64,000 nucleotides of DNA from Flavobacterium sp. (GTDB lineage Bacteria; Bacteroidota; Bacteroidia; Flavobacteriales; Flavobacteriaceae), in contig NZ_JAPZSP010000034.1 in the NCBI RefSeq assembly GCF_027531705.1, positions 1-64,000 of the forward strand, read 5' to 3'. Under the pieces are notes generated by a model. It was not told where the DNA came from, searched no databases, and saw only the letters and a program-made list of their open reading frames with translations. Below are positions 16,176-25,500 of this stretch, in pieces. Position 1 is the first letter of the stretch, and every line of letters starts with the position of its first letter. The translations under genes and the position numbers were made by a program.

Positions 16176-17165
16176 ATGTTAGAAAAAATAGCGTTACATA
16201 ATTTCAATTTAGAAAACGGAAAACAAGTTTCATACTTGCCGTTATTCTATCAAACGTTTGGTCAACCCATTGGTTCTGCTCCAATTGTTGTAGTCAATCA
16301 TGCTTTGACAGGAAATTCAAATGTAACAGGCAAAAACGGTTGGTGGAACGATTTAATTGGAGAAAATAAAACAATTGATACCAATCATTTCACAATAATT
16401 GCATTCAATATTCCCGGAAATGGTTTCGATAAAAATGCTGAAAATCTAATTTCAAATTACCAAGATTTTACCATTCGTGATATCGCTTCTATTTTTTGGG
16501 AAGGATTGTTTCTCTTGAATGTTCATCAAGTTTTTGCAACAATTGGAGGAAGTCTTGGCGGTGCAATTGCATGGGAAATGACAGTTTTGCAACCTAACAA
16601 AATTCAAAATTTAATTCCAATTGCAACCGATTGGAAGGCAACCGATTGGGTTATTGCCAATGTTTTAATTCAAAATCAAATTTTGAATAATTCTGAAAAT
16701 CCAATTGCCGATGCTCGTTTGCATGCAATGCTTTTGTATCGAACGCCACAATCTGTCAACGAGCGATTCAAAAGAGAGCAATCTAATCAAGTATTTCATA
16801 TCGAAAATTGGTTAATCAATCATGGTGAAAAACTAAAAAACCGATTTCAATTGCAATCTTATAAACTAATGAATCATTTGCTAAAAACGAATGATATTAC
16901 TCGTAATAGAAAAGATTTTCTCTCAGTTGCCAATGAAATTCAATCTGCAATTCACATAATTTCTGTTGATTCTGATTATTTTTTTATTGCCAATGAAAAC
17001 CGCGAAACCTATCAGCAATTGAAAACAGTAAAGCAAAATGTGTTTTACAACGAAATAAAATCCATTCACGGTCATGATGCTTTTTTGATAGAATTCAATC
17101 AACTAAATGAAATTTTAGAACCTATTTTTAACAAACAAAAACAACAAAATTATGTCAACGCTTAG
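16176..17165 (+). CDS. metX: Homoserine O-acetyltransferase (alpha/beta-hydrolase fold)
   Basis: Acetylates homoserine, giving the substrate of MetY. 329 residues, slightly short for the family. NHALTGNSN at about 41-49 forms the oxyanion region, the nucleophile Ser126 sits in GGSLGG, Asp near 276 is in SVDSDYFF, and His near 304 is in SIHGHDAF. The metX/metY order supports the direct sulfhydrylation route. Its last 14 bases overlap the start of the homoserine dehydrogenase gene, indicating translational coupling. A succinyltransferase activity cannot be fully excluded without experiment. Confidence 0.9.
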   Translation: MLEKIALHNFNLENGKQVSYLPLFYQTFGQPIGSAPIVVVNHALTGNSNVTGKNGWWNDLIGENKTIDTNHFTIIAFNIPGNGFDKNAENLISNYQDFTIRDIASIFWEGLFLLNVHQVFATIGGSLGGAIAWEMTVLQPNKIQNLIPIATDWKATDWVIANVLIQNQILNNSENPIADARLHAMLLYRTPQSVNERFKREQSNQVFHIENWLINHGEKLKNRFQLQSYKLMNHLLKTNDITRNRKDFLSVANEIQSAIHIISVDSDYFFIANENRETYQQLKTVKQNVFYNEIKSIHGHDAFLIEFNQLNEILEPIFNKQKQQNYVNA

Positions 17166-18252
17166 AATAAATATTGTCCTTTTCGGAATTGGAAATGTCG
17201 GAAGCACACTAGTCAATCAAGTTATCGAAAGTCAAAAATTTTTCCTAGAAAAAAGGAATATCGATTTACGATTTCCCATAATAACCAATTCAACTCTAGC
17301 TTTTTTTGAAAAAGAGGGTTTGAAGAATCAATGGGAAGCCAATTTTGCTCAATCAGCCATTCCGTTTAGAGTCGAAGATATTATCGAATATGTTCAAGAG
17401 CAGCAACTCGAAAACCTAATTGCTGTCGATGCAACCGCAAGTTCAGAAATTATTAAAAGTTATATTCCGCTAATTCAAAACGGATTTAACATCGTGGCAG
17501 CCAACAAAAAAGCTAATACCTTGCACAATGAATTCTACCAAGAAGTAAGAAGAAATCTAAAAAAATTCGACAAAACCTTTCTATACGAAACCAACGTCGG
17601 CGCAGGTTTGCCAGTTGTTCAAACAATCAACGATTTGCATTTTTCAGGCGAAAAAATCACCAAAATAAGAGGTGTTTTTTCAGGTTCATTAAGCTATATT
17701 TTCAATAGATTTTCATCCGAAGAAACCTCATTTTCCAACATTTTAATCGATGCCGAGAAAATCGGATTAACCGAACCCGATTCACGCGAAGATTTATCAG
17801 GTAACGATGTAGCCAGAAAATTACTAATTCTAGCAAGAGAAATCGAACAACAATTTGAATTTGATGACATAAAAATCGAATCACTTTTGCTACCAGAATT
17901 AAATGAAAAAAATTCCAAAGCACAGTATGCAATCAATAAATCACTTTTCGATAAACCATTCAACATTGCCAAAATCACACAAGCTGATAATCACGTTCTG
18001 AGATACGTTGGAGAACTAGATATTTTTTCAAAAAAGCTCGAAGTTAAGCTAGTTTCTGTTCCAAAAAGTTCACCATTGGGACAACTAAAAGGAGCCGACA
18101 ATCTAATCGAAATTTACACCAAATCCTATGACGAAATCCCAATTGTAATTCAAGGCGCAGGCGCAGGAAAAGAAGTTACAGCTCGCGGCGTTCTTACCGA
18201 TATTCTAAAAATTGCAGAAAAAATTAAAATTCAAGAAGCCATATTTCAATAA
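17152..18252 (+). CDS. hom: Homoserine dehydrogenase
   Basis: Reduces aspartate semialdehyde to homoserine with NAD(P)H. 366 residues: Rossmann motif FGIGNVG at 11-17, AANKKAN near 120, the catalytic-domain words VGAGLPVVQ, GVFSGSLSYIFN and LSGNDVARKLLILARE. No aspartokinase domain is fused at the N-terminus and no ACT domain is at the C-terminus, so it is a stand-alone enzyme dedicated to the methionine operon. Overlaps metX by 14 bases. A terminator follows. Confidence 0.93.
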   Translation: MSTLRINIVLFGIGNVGSTLVNQVIESQKFFLEKRNIDLRFPIITNSTLAFFEKEGLKNQWEANFAQSAIPFRVEDIIEYVQEQQLENLIAVDATASSEIIKSYIPLIQNGFNIVAANKKANTLHNEFYQEVRRNLKKFDKTFLYETNVGAGLPVVQTINDLHFSGEKITKIRGVFSGSLSYIFNRFSSEETSFSNILIDAEKIGLTEPDSREDLSGNDVARKLLILAREIEQQFEFDDIKIESLLLPELNEKNSKAQYAINKSLFDKPFNIAKITQADNHVLRYVGELDIFSKKLEVKLVSVPKSSPLGQLKGADNLIEIYTKSYDEIPIVIQGAGAGKEVTARGVLTDILKIAEKIKIQEAIFQ

Positions 18253-18274
18253 TTCACAACCAATCTAAACCACG

Positions 18275-18313
18275 AAAACCTACAGCACTCAAACGTTGTA
18301 GGTTTTTATTTTT
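18275..18313 (+). terminator. Terminator of the metY-metX-hom operon
   Basis: AAACCTACA / TGTAGGTTT hairpin followed by TTATTTTT, 23 bases after the hom stop. Confidence 0.8.
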
Positions 18314-18322
18314 CACAAACAC

Positions 18323-18353
18323 TTGCAAAATAAGTTTCTATACCGTTACTTTG
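18323..18353 (+). promoter_or_regulatory. Promoter of the SAM-I-metH transcript
   Basis: TTG (18323-18325), a 20-base spacer and TTACTTTG (18346-18353), one mismatch from TAnnTTTG. It puts the transcript start a few bases before the aptamer. Confidence 0.6.
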
Positions 18354-18376
18354 CACCGTTCATAAATTTATTGATT

Positions 18377-18477
18377 GTTATCACGAAAGCTGGAGAGATT
18401 AGACTCGATGAAAGCTTAGCAACCCTACAACTGTAGAAGGTGCTACATTCTATTCCGATTTATCGGAAACAGATAAC
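18377..18477 (+). ncRNA. SAM-I (S-box) riboswitch
   Basis: P1 GTTATC (18377-18382) pairs with GATAAC (18472-18477). Between them are the S-box signature words in order: TCACGAAAGCTGGAGAG, then GACTCGATGAAAGC, GCAACC, GGTGCTACATTC and a terminal hairpin CCGATTTATCGG. The match is strong. It sits at the 5' end of a transcript that leads, after about 370 bases, into the split metH genes and metF. The expression platform is not clear: GAGA/TCTC at 18481-18492 may compete with P1, and a weak terminator-like stem lies at 18758-18784. Confidence 0.92.
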
Positions 18478-18587
18478 CAAGAGAATTTTCTCTCAACTTT
18501 CACAATAACACAAAATAATTTAAAGAATTCCTAATTGTCATTTGCTACGCCAGTTCACTGCGTTCGTGTCGACATTTGGAGAAATCT

Positions 18588-18670
18588 GGAGCGAATGGCT
18601 TGCGCATTTTAGCAAACCATAATCCCGCTTTTCGCACTACATGGTAGTTGCTACAATCGGGGCTAATTAG
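18588..18670 (-). repeat. Flavobacterial dispersed element, copy 1
   Basis: Read on the minus strand it begins CTAATTAGCCCCGATTG, holds an AAAGCGGGATTATGG segment and ends CCATTCGCTCC. It shares this order with the copies at 23662, 40561 and, in part, 58786. It lies between the SAM-I riboswitch and metH, opposite to their direction. No protein is encoded. Confidence 0.65.
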
Positions 18671-18757
18671 TTATCCATTTTTGCAAAATCAAGTTTCCAA
18701 AAGAGCTTTTTTCTTAATGAACTTAACTAGCTTAATGGTTTTAAAAAGCAAATATAA

Positions 18758-18784
18758 TTTCGTTTAAAAAAACGAAGTTTTTAA
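18758..18784 (+). terminator. Possible weak terminator in the metH leader
   Basis: TTCGTTT / AAACGAA stem with AAAA loop followed by G and TTTTT. AT-rich, so only a candidate expression platform for the upstream SAM-I aptamer. The rest of 18478-18846 holds a dispersed element and an ATTCGTG microrepeat (18808-18837). Confidence 0.35.
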
Positions 18785-18846
18785 AATTAGTGCAATAATA
18801 AAAGTAAGAATTCGTGCAAATTCGTGCAATTCGTGTAAAAAAACTT

Positions 18847-19842
18847 ATGTCAAAAATAACAGAAGCAATCAAAGAAAGAATCCTAGTTCTCGATGGAGCA
18901 ATGGGAACCATGTTACAACGCAACAATTTCTCCGAAGAAGATTTTCGTGGCGAACGTTTCAAAGATTTTCCACATCCACTAAAAGGAAATAACGATTTAC
19001 TTTCCATAACCCAACCCGAAGCCGTAAAACAAGTCCACCGTTTGTATTTTCAAGCAGGTGCTGATATTGTAGAAACCAACACATTTTCAGGTACGACAAT
19101 CGGAATGGCCGACTACCACATGGAAGATTTGGTTTACGAATTAAACTACGAATCAGCCAAAATTGCAAGAGAAGTAGCAGACGAATTCACAGACCGACCA
19201 AGATTTGTAGCAGGTTCCATCGGACCAACAAATAGAACGGCATCTATGAGTCCAGATGTAAACGATCCAGGATTTCGTGCCGTAACCTTTGATGATTTAA
19301 AAATTGCCTATCGTCAACAAGTAGAAGCCCTAATAGATGGTGGTTGCGATGTTTTATTAGTAGAAACTATTTTTGACACGCTAAACGCCAAAGCAGCACT
19401 TTTCGCTATCGAAGAAGTGAAGGAAGAGCGAAATTTAGACATTCCAGTAATGGTTTCAGGAACAATTACAGATGCTTCAGGAAGAACACTTTCGGGTCAA
19501 ACTGTCGAAGCATTTTTAATATCCATTTCACATATTCCGTTATTAAGTATTGGATTCAATTGTGCACTTGGAGCAGACCAATTAAAACCTTATTTGCAAC
19601 GTTTGGCAATGAATACCCAATTAAATATTTCAGCACATCCAAACGCAGGTTTGCCCAATGCATTCGGGCAATACGACCAAACGCCATTAGAAATGCAAGC
19701 CTTAATTAGAGAATATCTAAAAGATAATTTAATAAATATAATAGGAGGTTGTTGCGGAACAACACCAGAACATATCAAAGCAATCGCAGAAGTCGCTGCA
19801 CAATTTAAGCCAAGAAAAATAGATATGAATCAATTCGTGTAA
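18847..19842 (+). CDS. metH: Methionine synthase, homocysteine-binding part (split MetH)
   Basis: 331 residues from ATG 18847 ([23 protein letters not shown]), chosen over the longer frame because this aligns with MetH N-termini and the extra upstream codons are repeat sequence. Betaine-homocysteine methyltransferase-type barrel: GAMGT near 17, [10 protein letters not shown] near 65, and Zn ligands in GFNCALG and [11 protein letters not shown]. The other three MetH modules are in the next gene. Its last codons (NQFV and stop) are written in the same ATTCGTGTAA word as the intergenic microrepeat that follows. It is downstream of the SAM-I riboswitch. Confidence 0.93.
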   Translation: MSKITEAIKERILVLDGAMGTMLQRNNFSEEDFRGERFKDFPHPLKGNNDLLSITQPEAVKQVHRLYFQAGADIVETNTFSGTTIGMADYHMEDLVYELNYESAKIAREVADEFTDRPRFVAGSIGPTNRTASMSPDVNDPGFRAVTFDDLKIAYRQQVEALIDGGCDVLLVETIFDTLNAKAALFAIEEVKEERNLDIPVMVSGTITDASGRTLSGQTVEAFLISISHIPLLSIGFNCALGADQLKPYLQRLAMNTQLNISAHPNAGLPNAFGQYDQTPLEMQALIREYLKDNLINIIGGCCGTTPEHIKAIAEVAAQFKPRKIDMNQFV

Positions 19843-19902
19843 TATTGAAGTCACTTTTAATTCGTGAAAATTCGTGTAATTCGTGTTGAAAATAAAATAA
19901 AA

Positions 19903-22590
19903 ATGTCAAGAACAAACAAAATAAATTTACAGCTTTCAGGTTTAGAACCGCTTTTTGTTGATGAAAATTCAATTTTCGTAAACGTAGGAGAACGAACCAA
20001 TGTAACAGGTTCACGTAAATTTCTTCGATTAATAAAAGAAGAAAAATACGAAGAAGCACTTTCTGTAGCCAGAGAACAAGTAGAAGGTGGTGCTCAAATT
20101 ATTGATGTCAACATGGATGAAGGAATGTTAGATGGTGTTTATGCTATGACCAAGTTCTTAAATCTAATTGCAGCCGAACCAGATATTGCAAGAGTTCCAG
20201 TAATGATTGATAGTTCCAAATGGGAAATCATCGAAGCTGGATTAAAAGTCATTCAAGGAAAAGGTGTTGTAAATTCAATTTCATTAAAAGAAGGAAAAGA
20301 AGTTTTTATTCATCATGCCAAATTGATAAAAAGATACGGAGCAGCAGTAATTGTTATGGCATTTGATGAAGAAGGTCAAGCTGATACCTATGAAAGACGT
20401 ATCGAAATTTGCAAAAGAAGTTATGATATTCTGGTTAACGAAGTACATTTTCCAGCACAAGATATCATTTTTGATCCTAATATTTTTCCAGTTGCAACTG
20501 GAATGGACGAACATAAATTGAACGCTTTAGATTTTTTTAGAGCCACAAAATGGATTCGTGAAAATCTTCCTTATGCTAATATTTCTGGTGGTGTGAGTAA
20601 TGTTTCGTTTTCGTTTCGTGGAAATGATAAAGTACGTGAAGCAATGCATTCTGCTTTTCTTTATCATGCTATCAAAAACGGAATGACAATGGGAATTGTA
20701 AATCCAGAAATCTTAGAGATTTACGATGAAATCGATCCAATTTTATTGGAGCATGTAGAAGATGTTTTATTGAATAGAAGAGATGATGCCACGGAAAGAT
20801 TATTGGATTTAGCAGAAAGCTTCAAAGGCGATTTCAAAACCAATGAAAAAGCAATTCAAGAATGGCGAAATGGTTCTGTTCAAGAAAGATTGACACATTC
20901 TTTAGTAAAAGGAATTGATGAATTTATAGAAATTGATGTTGAAGAAGCACGATTAAATTCAGAAAAAGCTATTGATGTTATCGAAATCAATTTAATGGCA
21001 GGAATGAATGTGGTGGGTGATTTATTCGGAAGCGGAAAAATGTTTTTACCTCAAGTGGTTAAATCGGCACGTGTTATGAAGAAAGCGGTTGCTTATTTAC
21101 TACCATTCATTGAAGCTCAGAAAGACGGAAAATCTTCATCAGCAGGAAAAGTCTTGATGGCAACTGTTAAAGGTGATGTTCATGATATTGGAAAAAATAT
21201 TGTTGCGGTAGTTTTAGGTTGTAATAATTTTGAAATCATTGATTTAGGAGTGATGGTTCCGCCAGAAAAAATCATTCAAGCTGCCGTTGAACATAATGTA
21301 GATATTATCGGGTTAAGCGGATTGATTACGCCATCATTAGACGAAATGGTTTATTTGGCAAAAGAATTAGATAAATTAAATATCAAAATTCCAATAATGA
21401 TTGGTGGTGCTACTACGTCTCGTGCACACACAGCTGTGAAAATTGCTCCAGAATATAAAGAAACCGTTGTTCATGTAAACGATGCTTCTCGTGCTGTAAC
21501 TGTTGCAAGTAATTTGTTGCAAGCCGAAACGAAAGAAGGCTATGTGAAAGCTATTCGAGAAGAATATGATAAACTTCGTGAAGGTTATTTAAGCAGAAGT
21601 CGGGACAAAAATTATCTTTCCATTGAAGAAGCTCGCAAGAATAAATTGCAATTAAATTGGGATAATTTCAATCCATCAAAACCTAATTTTATTGGAACAA
21701 AAACCATAGAAGTAGAACTTTCTGAGTTAGTAGATTTTATCGATTGGACACCATTTTTTCAATCGTGGGAATTACACGGAAAATATCCAGCGATTTTGAC
21801 AGATGAGGTTGTTGGCGAACAAGCCACTCATTTATTTGATGATGCTCAAAAAATGTTGCAACAAATAGTCTCAGAAAAATGGCTGACTGCTAAAGGAATT
21901 CTAGGAATTTTTCCAGTAAACACAATTAACGATGATGACATAGCAGTTTATACAGAACCCGAAACTCGTAACTCGCAACTCGCAACCTTTCTAACTTTAA
22001 GACAACAATCTCAAAAAACAGCAGGCGCACCAAACATTGCATTAGCCGATTTTATAGCTCCAAAAGATTCAGAAAAACAAGATTATATTGGGTGTTTTTG
22101 TGTAACAACAGGTTTTGGTGTAGATGAAAAAGCATCCGAATTCGAAAAACAATTAGACGATTATAATTCCATTTTGGTAAAAGCGCTTGGCGATAGATTA
22201 GCCGAAGCATTTGCAGAATATTTACATTTAAAAGTTAGAAAAGAAATTTGGGGTTATGCTTCAGATGAAAATTTGAGTAATCAAGATTTAATTGATGAAG
22301 AATACAAAGGCATTCGTCCAGCACCAGGTTATCCAGCTTGTCCAGACCATTTGGAAAAACCAACCATTTGGAAATTGTTAAACGTAGAACAAGAAATAGG
22401 AGTAACCTTAACCGAAAGTATGGCAATGTGGCCAGCAGCATCGGTTTCGGGATATTATTTTGCCAATCCAGAAAGTAAATATTTTGGTTTAGGAAAAATA
22501 AAAGAAGATCAAGTAATTGATTACGCAAAACGAAGAGGAATTTCAACAGAAGTAGCAAGTAAATGGCTTGCACCGAATATAGCAGATTAA
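19903..22590 (+). CDS. metH: Methionine synthase, folate-, cobalamin- and activation-domain part (split MetH)
   Basis: 895 residues from ATG 19903 ([16 protein letters not shown]); the ATG at 19864 adds repeat-encoded residues only. Pterin-binding barrel first ([27 protein letters not shown]), then the cobalamin cap and B12-binding fold with DVHDIGKN as the His ligand motif, then the SAM-binding activation domain ([27 protein letters not shown]). Together with the gene before it this rebuilds a full B12-dependent MetH, making methionine from homocysteine and methyl-THF. Around 21955-21993 the DNA becomes a CGAAACTCG-type microrepeat in frame ([10 protein letters not shown]). Confidence 0.95.
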   Translation: MSRTNKINLQLSGLEPLFVDENSIFVNVGERTNVTGSRKFLRLIKEEKYEEALSVAREQVEGGAQIIDVNMDEGMLDGVYAMTKFLNLIAAEPDIARVPVMIDSSKWEIIEAGLKVIQGKGVVNSISLKEGKEVFIHHAKLIKRYGAAVIVMAFDEEGQADTYERRIEICKRSYDILVNEVHFPAQDIIFDPNIFPVATGMDEHKLNALDFFRATKWIRENLPYANISGGVSNVSFSFRGNDKVREAMHSAFLYHAIKNGMTMGIVNPEILEIYDEIDPILLEHVEDVLLNRRDDATERLLDLAESFKGDFKTNEKAIQEWRNGSVQERLTHSLVKGIDEFIEIDVEEARLNSEKAIDVIEINLMAGMNVVGDLFGSGKMFLPQVVKSARVMKKAVAYLLPFIEAQKDGKSSSAGKVLMATVKGDVHDIGKNIVAVVLGCNNFEIIDLGVMVPPEKIIQAAVEHNVDIIGLSGLITPSLDEMVYLAKELDKLNIKIPIMIGGATTSRAHTAVKIAPEYKETVVHVNDASRAVTVASNLLQAETKEGYVKAIREEYDKLREGYLSRSRDKNYLSIEEARKNKLQLNWDNFNPSKPNFIGTKTIEVELSELVDFIDWTPFFQSWELHGKYPAILTDEVVGEQATHLFDDAQKMLQQIVSEKWLTAKGILGIFPVNTINDDDIAVYTEPETRNSQLATFLTLRQQSQKTAGAPNIALADFIAPKDSEKQDYIGCFCVTTGFGVDEKASEFEKQLDDYNSILVKALGDRLAEAFAEYLHLKVRKEIWGYASDENLSNQDLIDEEYKGIRPAPGYPACPDHLEKPTIWKLLNVEQEIGVTLTESMAMWPAASVSGYYFANPESKYFGLGKIKEDQVIDYAKRRGISTEVASKWLAPNIAD

Positions 22591-22594
22591 TAAA

Positions 22595-22672
22595 AGGTTT
22601 TAGGTGGTAGGTGATAGGTATTTGGTATTAGAAGTCCAGACCTACATCCTACAACCTACAACCTACAACCTA
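22595..22672 (+). repeat. Inverted microrepeat between metH and metF
   Basis: Left arm of TAGGT-type units, right arm of repeated ACAACCT units in reverse complement, so the transcript can fold into a long imperfect hairpin. The same units appear inside aroA. Confidence 0.7.
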
Positions 22673-22678
22673 AAAAAA

Positions 22679-23635
22679 ATGAAAGTAACCCAACACATAG
22701 AAAACGCCAAAGGAAAACCCTTATTCTCTTTCGAGATTCTTCCGCCATTGAAAGGACAAAATATTCAGTTTATTTATGACGGAATTGATCCTTTAATGGA
22801 ATTCAAACCGCCATTTATTGATGTAACGTATCATCGTGAGGAATATGAATTTAAAGAATTACCAAGTGGTTTGTTGCAAAAGAAAATTGTAAAAAAACGT
22901 CCTGGAACAGTTGGTATTTGTGCCGGAATTCAGAATAAGTATTCAGTTGATGCTATTCCGCATATTTTGTGCGGTGGTTTTACTAAGGAAGATACTGAGA
23001 ATCTGCTAATCGACTTAGATTTTCTTGGAATTGACAATGTAGTTGCACTTCGTGGTGATGCCTTGAAGAATGAAACCTACTTTAAACCAGAAAAAGAAGG
23101 AAATGAATACGCTTCTGAATTGGTTACACAAATTAGTAATTTAAATAATGGAATTTATTTAGATGAAGATTTGAAAAACTCAGCAAAAACTAATTTCTGT
23201 ATTGGAGTTGCAGGTTATCCAGAAAAACACATGGAAGCACCAAGTCTAGATAGCGATATTCATTTTTTGAAAGAGAAAATAAGAAATGGCGCAGAATATA
23301 TTATCACTCAAATGTTTTTTGACAACAAAAAGTTCTTCGATTTTGTTGATAAATGTAGAACGGCTGGAATTACAGTGCCAATTATTCCAGGTTTGAAACC
23401 TATTGCAACAAAGAAACAACTAAATTTAATTCCACATCGTTTTTCATTAGAATTGCCAGACGATTTGATTATGGCGGTTGTAAAAGCAAAAGATAATGAC
23501 CATGTAAAACAAGTTGGAATAGAATGGTGTATTGCTCAAAGTAAAGAATTGGTTGCTGCTGGAATTCCAGTTTTGCACTATTATTCAATGGGGAAAGCTG
23601 AGAATATCAAAGCTATTGCTAAGGAGATTTTTTAA
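22679..23635 (+). CDS. metF: 5,10-Methylenetetrahydrofolate reductase
   Basis: Supplies 5-methyl-THF for MetH. 318 residues from ATG 22679 (MKVTQHIENAKGKPLFSFEILPP), which matches the family start; the upstream ATG at 22604 lies in repeat sequence. FEILPP near 18, VDVTYHREE near 51, LRGD near 120 (LRGDALKN), and TQMFFDNKKFFDFV near 214. FAD-dependent TIM barrel, cytosolic. Last gene of the metH-metH-metF transcript. A dispersed element and a terminator follow. Confidence 0.95.
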   Translation: MKVTQHIENAKGKPLFSFEILPPLKGQNIQFIYDGIDPLMEFKPPFIDVTYHREEYEFKELPSGLLQKKIVKKRPGTVGICAGIQNKYSVDAIPHILCGGFTKEDTENLLIDLDFLGIDNVVALRGDALKNETYFKPEKEGNEYASELVTQISNLNNGIYLDEDLKNSAKTNFCIGVAGYPEKHMEAPSLDSDIHFLKEKIRNGAEYIITQMFFDNKKFFDFVDKCRTAGITVPIIPGLKPIATKKQLNLIPHRFSLELPDDLIMAVVKAKDNDHVKQVGIEWCIAQSKELVAAGIPVLHYYSMGKAENIKAIAKEIF

Positions 23636-23661
23636 ACTGATTTTGCAAAAGACATAACCTA

Positions 23662-23759
23662 ACTAGCCCTGATGCAAGGGAAAAGCTCCCGCTTTTTTGC
23701 GGGACTTTGGAAAGGCAGCAGGAAATGCGAATCTCAAAATGCCCGAGCCATTCGCTCCT
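23662..23759 (+). repeat. Flavobacterial dispersed element, copy 2
   Basis: Starts CTAGCCCTGATG, contains a GCTCCCGC...GCGGGA inner hairpin and GGCAGCAGGA, ends GAGCCATTCGCTCC. Lies in the 3' UTR of metF. Confidence 0.65.
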
Positions 23760-23770
23760 AAATAAAAAAA

Positions 23771-23806
23771 GAAAACCCGATAATCATTACAATTATCGGG
23801 TTTTTA
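23771..23806. terminator. Bidirectional terminator
   Basis: AAAACCCGATAAT / ATTATCGGGTTTT hairpin between convergent metF and the TPR gene. Confidence 0.88.
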
Positions 23807-23821
23807 ATTAGTTGTAAAATT

Positions 23822-25489
23822 TTATTTCAACATTTTTAATGATTGAGTAGCGTAATCATTTGTTGCGTCCAAAGCAATTGTTTTGTTAAAATATTCTTTA
23901 GCTTTTGTTCTGTCAGTATTTGCATAAGCAGCACCAATTGCGTTATAAGATTCAATAACTTTGGTTTTATTTTTTGTAAATTCCTCAGTTCCTTTTTCGT
24001 TTACAACTCGAAGGTATTCTTCGTAAAACTTGATAGTTTCTGGATCATTTTCTAACAAACTGTTTGTTCTTGCTTTGAAAAGATAAGCATCTTGTGTTGT
24101 TGGAGAAGCTTCAATTACGTTAGCAAAAGCTACATCTGCTTTTTTCAATTCTTCAACATTTGGTTTTACTACATCTTTTTGTGTGTTGCTGAAATATAAT
24201 GAGTTACCTAAGTAAAAGTTGTCTAATAAATAGTTTTTAGATTCTTTGTTTGTAACGGCAATTTCATAAATAGCAGCAGCTTGTCTGTACATTTTTTGAG
24301 AGTAAAAACCTTTTCCAATTTCGCTTAAATCATTAGTCATAGATGCTTCCATTTCTACAGATTTTTTCAAATCAGCAACTGCTTCTGTGAAAGCTGTTGG
24401 GTCAACTGCTTTTGTTTCAGCATTAGTTCCTTTTTTCAATTTAGCCAAACCAAGATACATATAATCTCTTGCAATTACTTTGTTTTTAGGATTTCCAACA
24501 AACTCGTTAAGTGATTTTATAGCAGTATCAACATTTCCGTTTTCGTAAGCAGAATATCCTAAATAACGTTTGATTCTTGGATTAACTTTGTCCAATTTTT
24601 GCATTTCGTTAGCTTCAACTTCAAGCGCTTTGTAATCTTTTGCAAGGATTAAAAAGTCAGCGTGACGCATACGAGATGTCAAAGAATAATCTGTTAAATT
24701 CATGTATTTTTCGTAAGCTGGTAAAGCTTTTTGAATATACTCGTTGTATTTTTTTGGTTCGTTATTTGCCCAGTAGTAATAAGTTTCAGCTAATTCTCTG
24801 TAAACAGGTCCGTATGTAGCATTGGTTTTTACTACTTCATCAAAAGCTTCAATTGCTTTTGTATAAGCTTTTGCACCTTTTAATAATACACCTAATTGCA
24901 TTTTTGCTCTAATCAAACTTGCATCTGCTGCATAAGCGTTTCTGTATGCTGCATAAGCTTCATTTTGATTTTTATCTCCATAATAAGCGTCTCCAAGTGC
25001 TAACTGAACTTGAGCATCCATTGGACTAATCGCTTTAGCTTTGTTTAGATATTCAAGCGCTTTTTTATAGTCAGGAGTTGTTGCATTTGTGTAAGCTTTA
25101 CCCACATATAGCAATTCTTCAAAATCTTTTTTCTTTAGATCTTTGGTAGCTTGAGCAAAATTAGCTTGAGCACTAGCAACATCTTTATTGTTAAGATCAA
25201 TTTGACCTAAACCGATACTGTTTAATCTTCCGCCATCTTTGGCAGCTAAACCTTTTTGAAAATAAATTTTAGCAGAATCTTCTATGTTTTGTTTTAAATA
25301 GACTGTTCCTAACAAGAATGTAGCTTTGCCATTAGCTGGATTGGTTGCCACTAATCCTTTAAGCATTTTTTTTGCACCTTCGTATTTTTCGGCATCGATA
25401 GTCTTTTTTGCAGTTTCAAGATCTTGAGCTTTAACAACTGTTGTAGAAGTTAAAAAGGCAAAACTTACTATGGCTAATTTATTTTTCAT
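23822..25489 (-). CDS. Periplasmic TPR protein of the TonB operon
   Basis: 555 residues, signal peptide ending near VVKAQ, then a solenoid of at least nine TPR-like repeats (for example ATFLLGTVYLKQNIEDSAK, VQLALGDAYYGDKNQNEAY, YREAETYYYW region, YNAIGAAYANTDRTKAKEYF at the end). No enzymatic domain. It is the last gene of an operon starting with exbB, so a scaffold role at the ExbB/D-TonB machine or an envelope function is likely. 11 bases separate it from the upstream solute-binding-protein gene. Confidence 0.85.
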   Translation of the reverse strand: MKNKLAIVSFAFLTSTTVVKAQDLETAKKTIDAEKYEGAKKMLKGLVATNPANGKATFLLGTVYLKQNIEDSAKIYFQKGLAAKDGGRLNSIGLGQIDLNNKDVASAQANFAQATKDLKKKDFEELLYVGKAYTNATTPDYKKALEYLNKAKAISPMDAQVQLALGDAYYGDKNQNEAYAAYRNAYAADASLIRAKMQLGVLLKGAKAYTKAIEAFDEVVKTNATYGPVYRELAETYYYWANNEPKKYNEYIQKALPAYEKYMNLTDYSLTSRMRHADFLILAKDYKALEVEANEMQKLDKVNPRIKRYLGYSAYENGNVDTAIKSLNEFVGNPKNKVIARDYMYLGLAKLKKGTNAETKAVDPTAFTEAVADLKKSVEMEASMTNDLSEIGKGFYSQKMYRQAAAIYEIAVTNKESKNYLLDNFYLGNSLYFSNTQKDVVKPNVEELKKADVAFANVIEASPTTQDAYLFKARTNSLLENDPETIKFYEEYLRVVNEKGTEEFTKNKTKVIESYNAIGAAYANTDRTKAKEYFNKTIALDATNDYATQSLKMLK

Positions 25490-25500
25490 CTCAATTTAAT

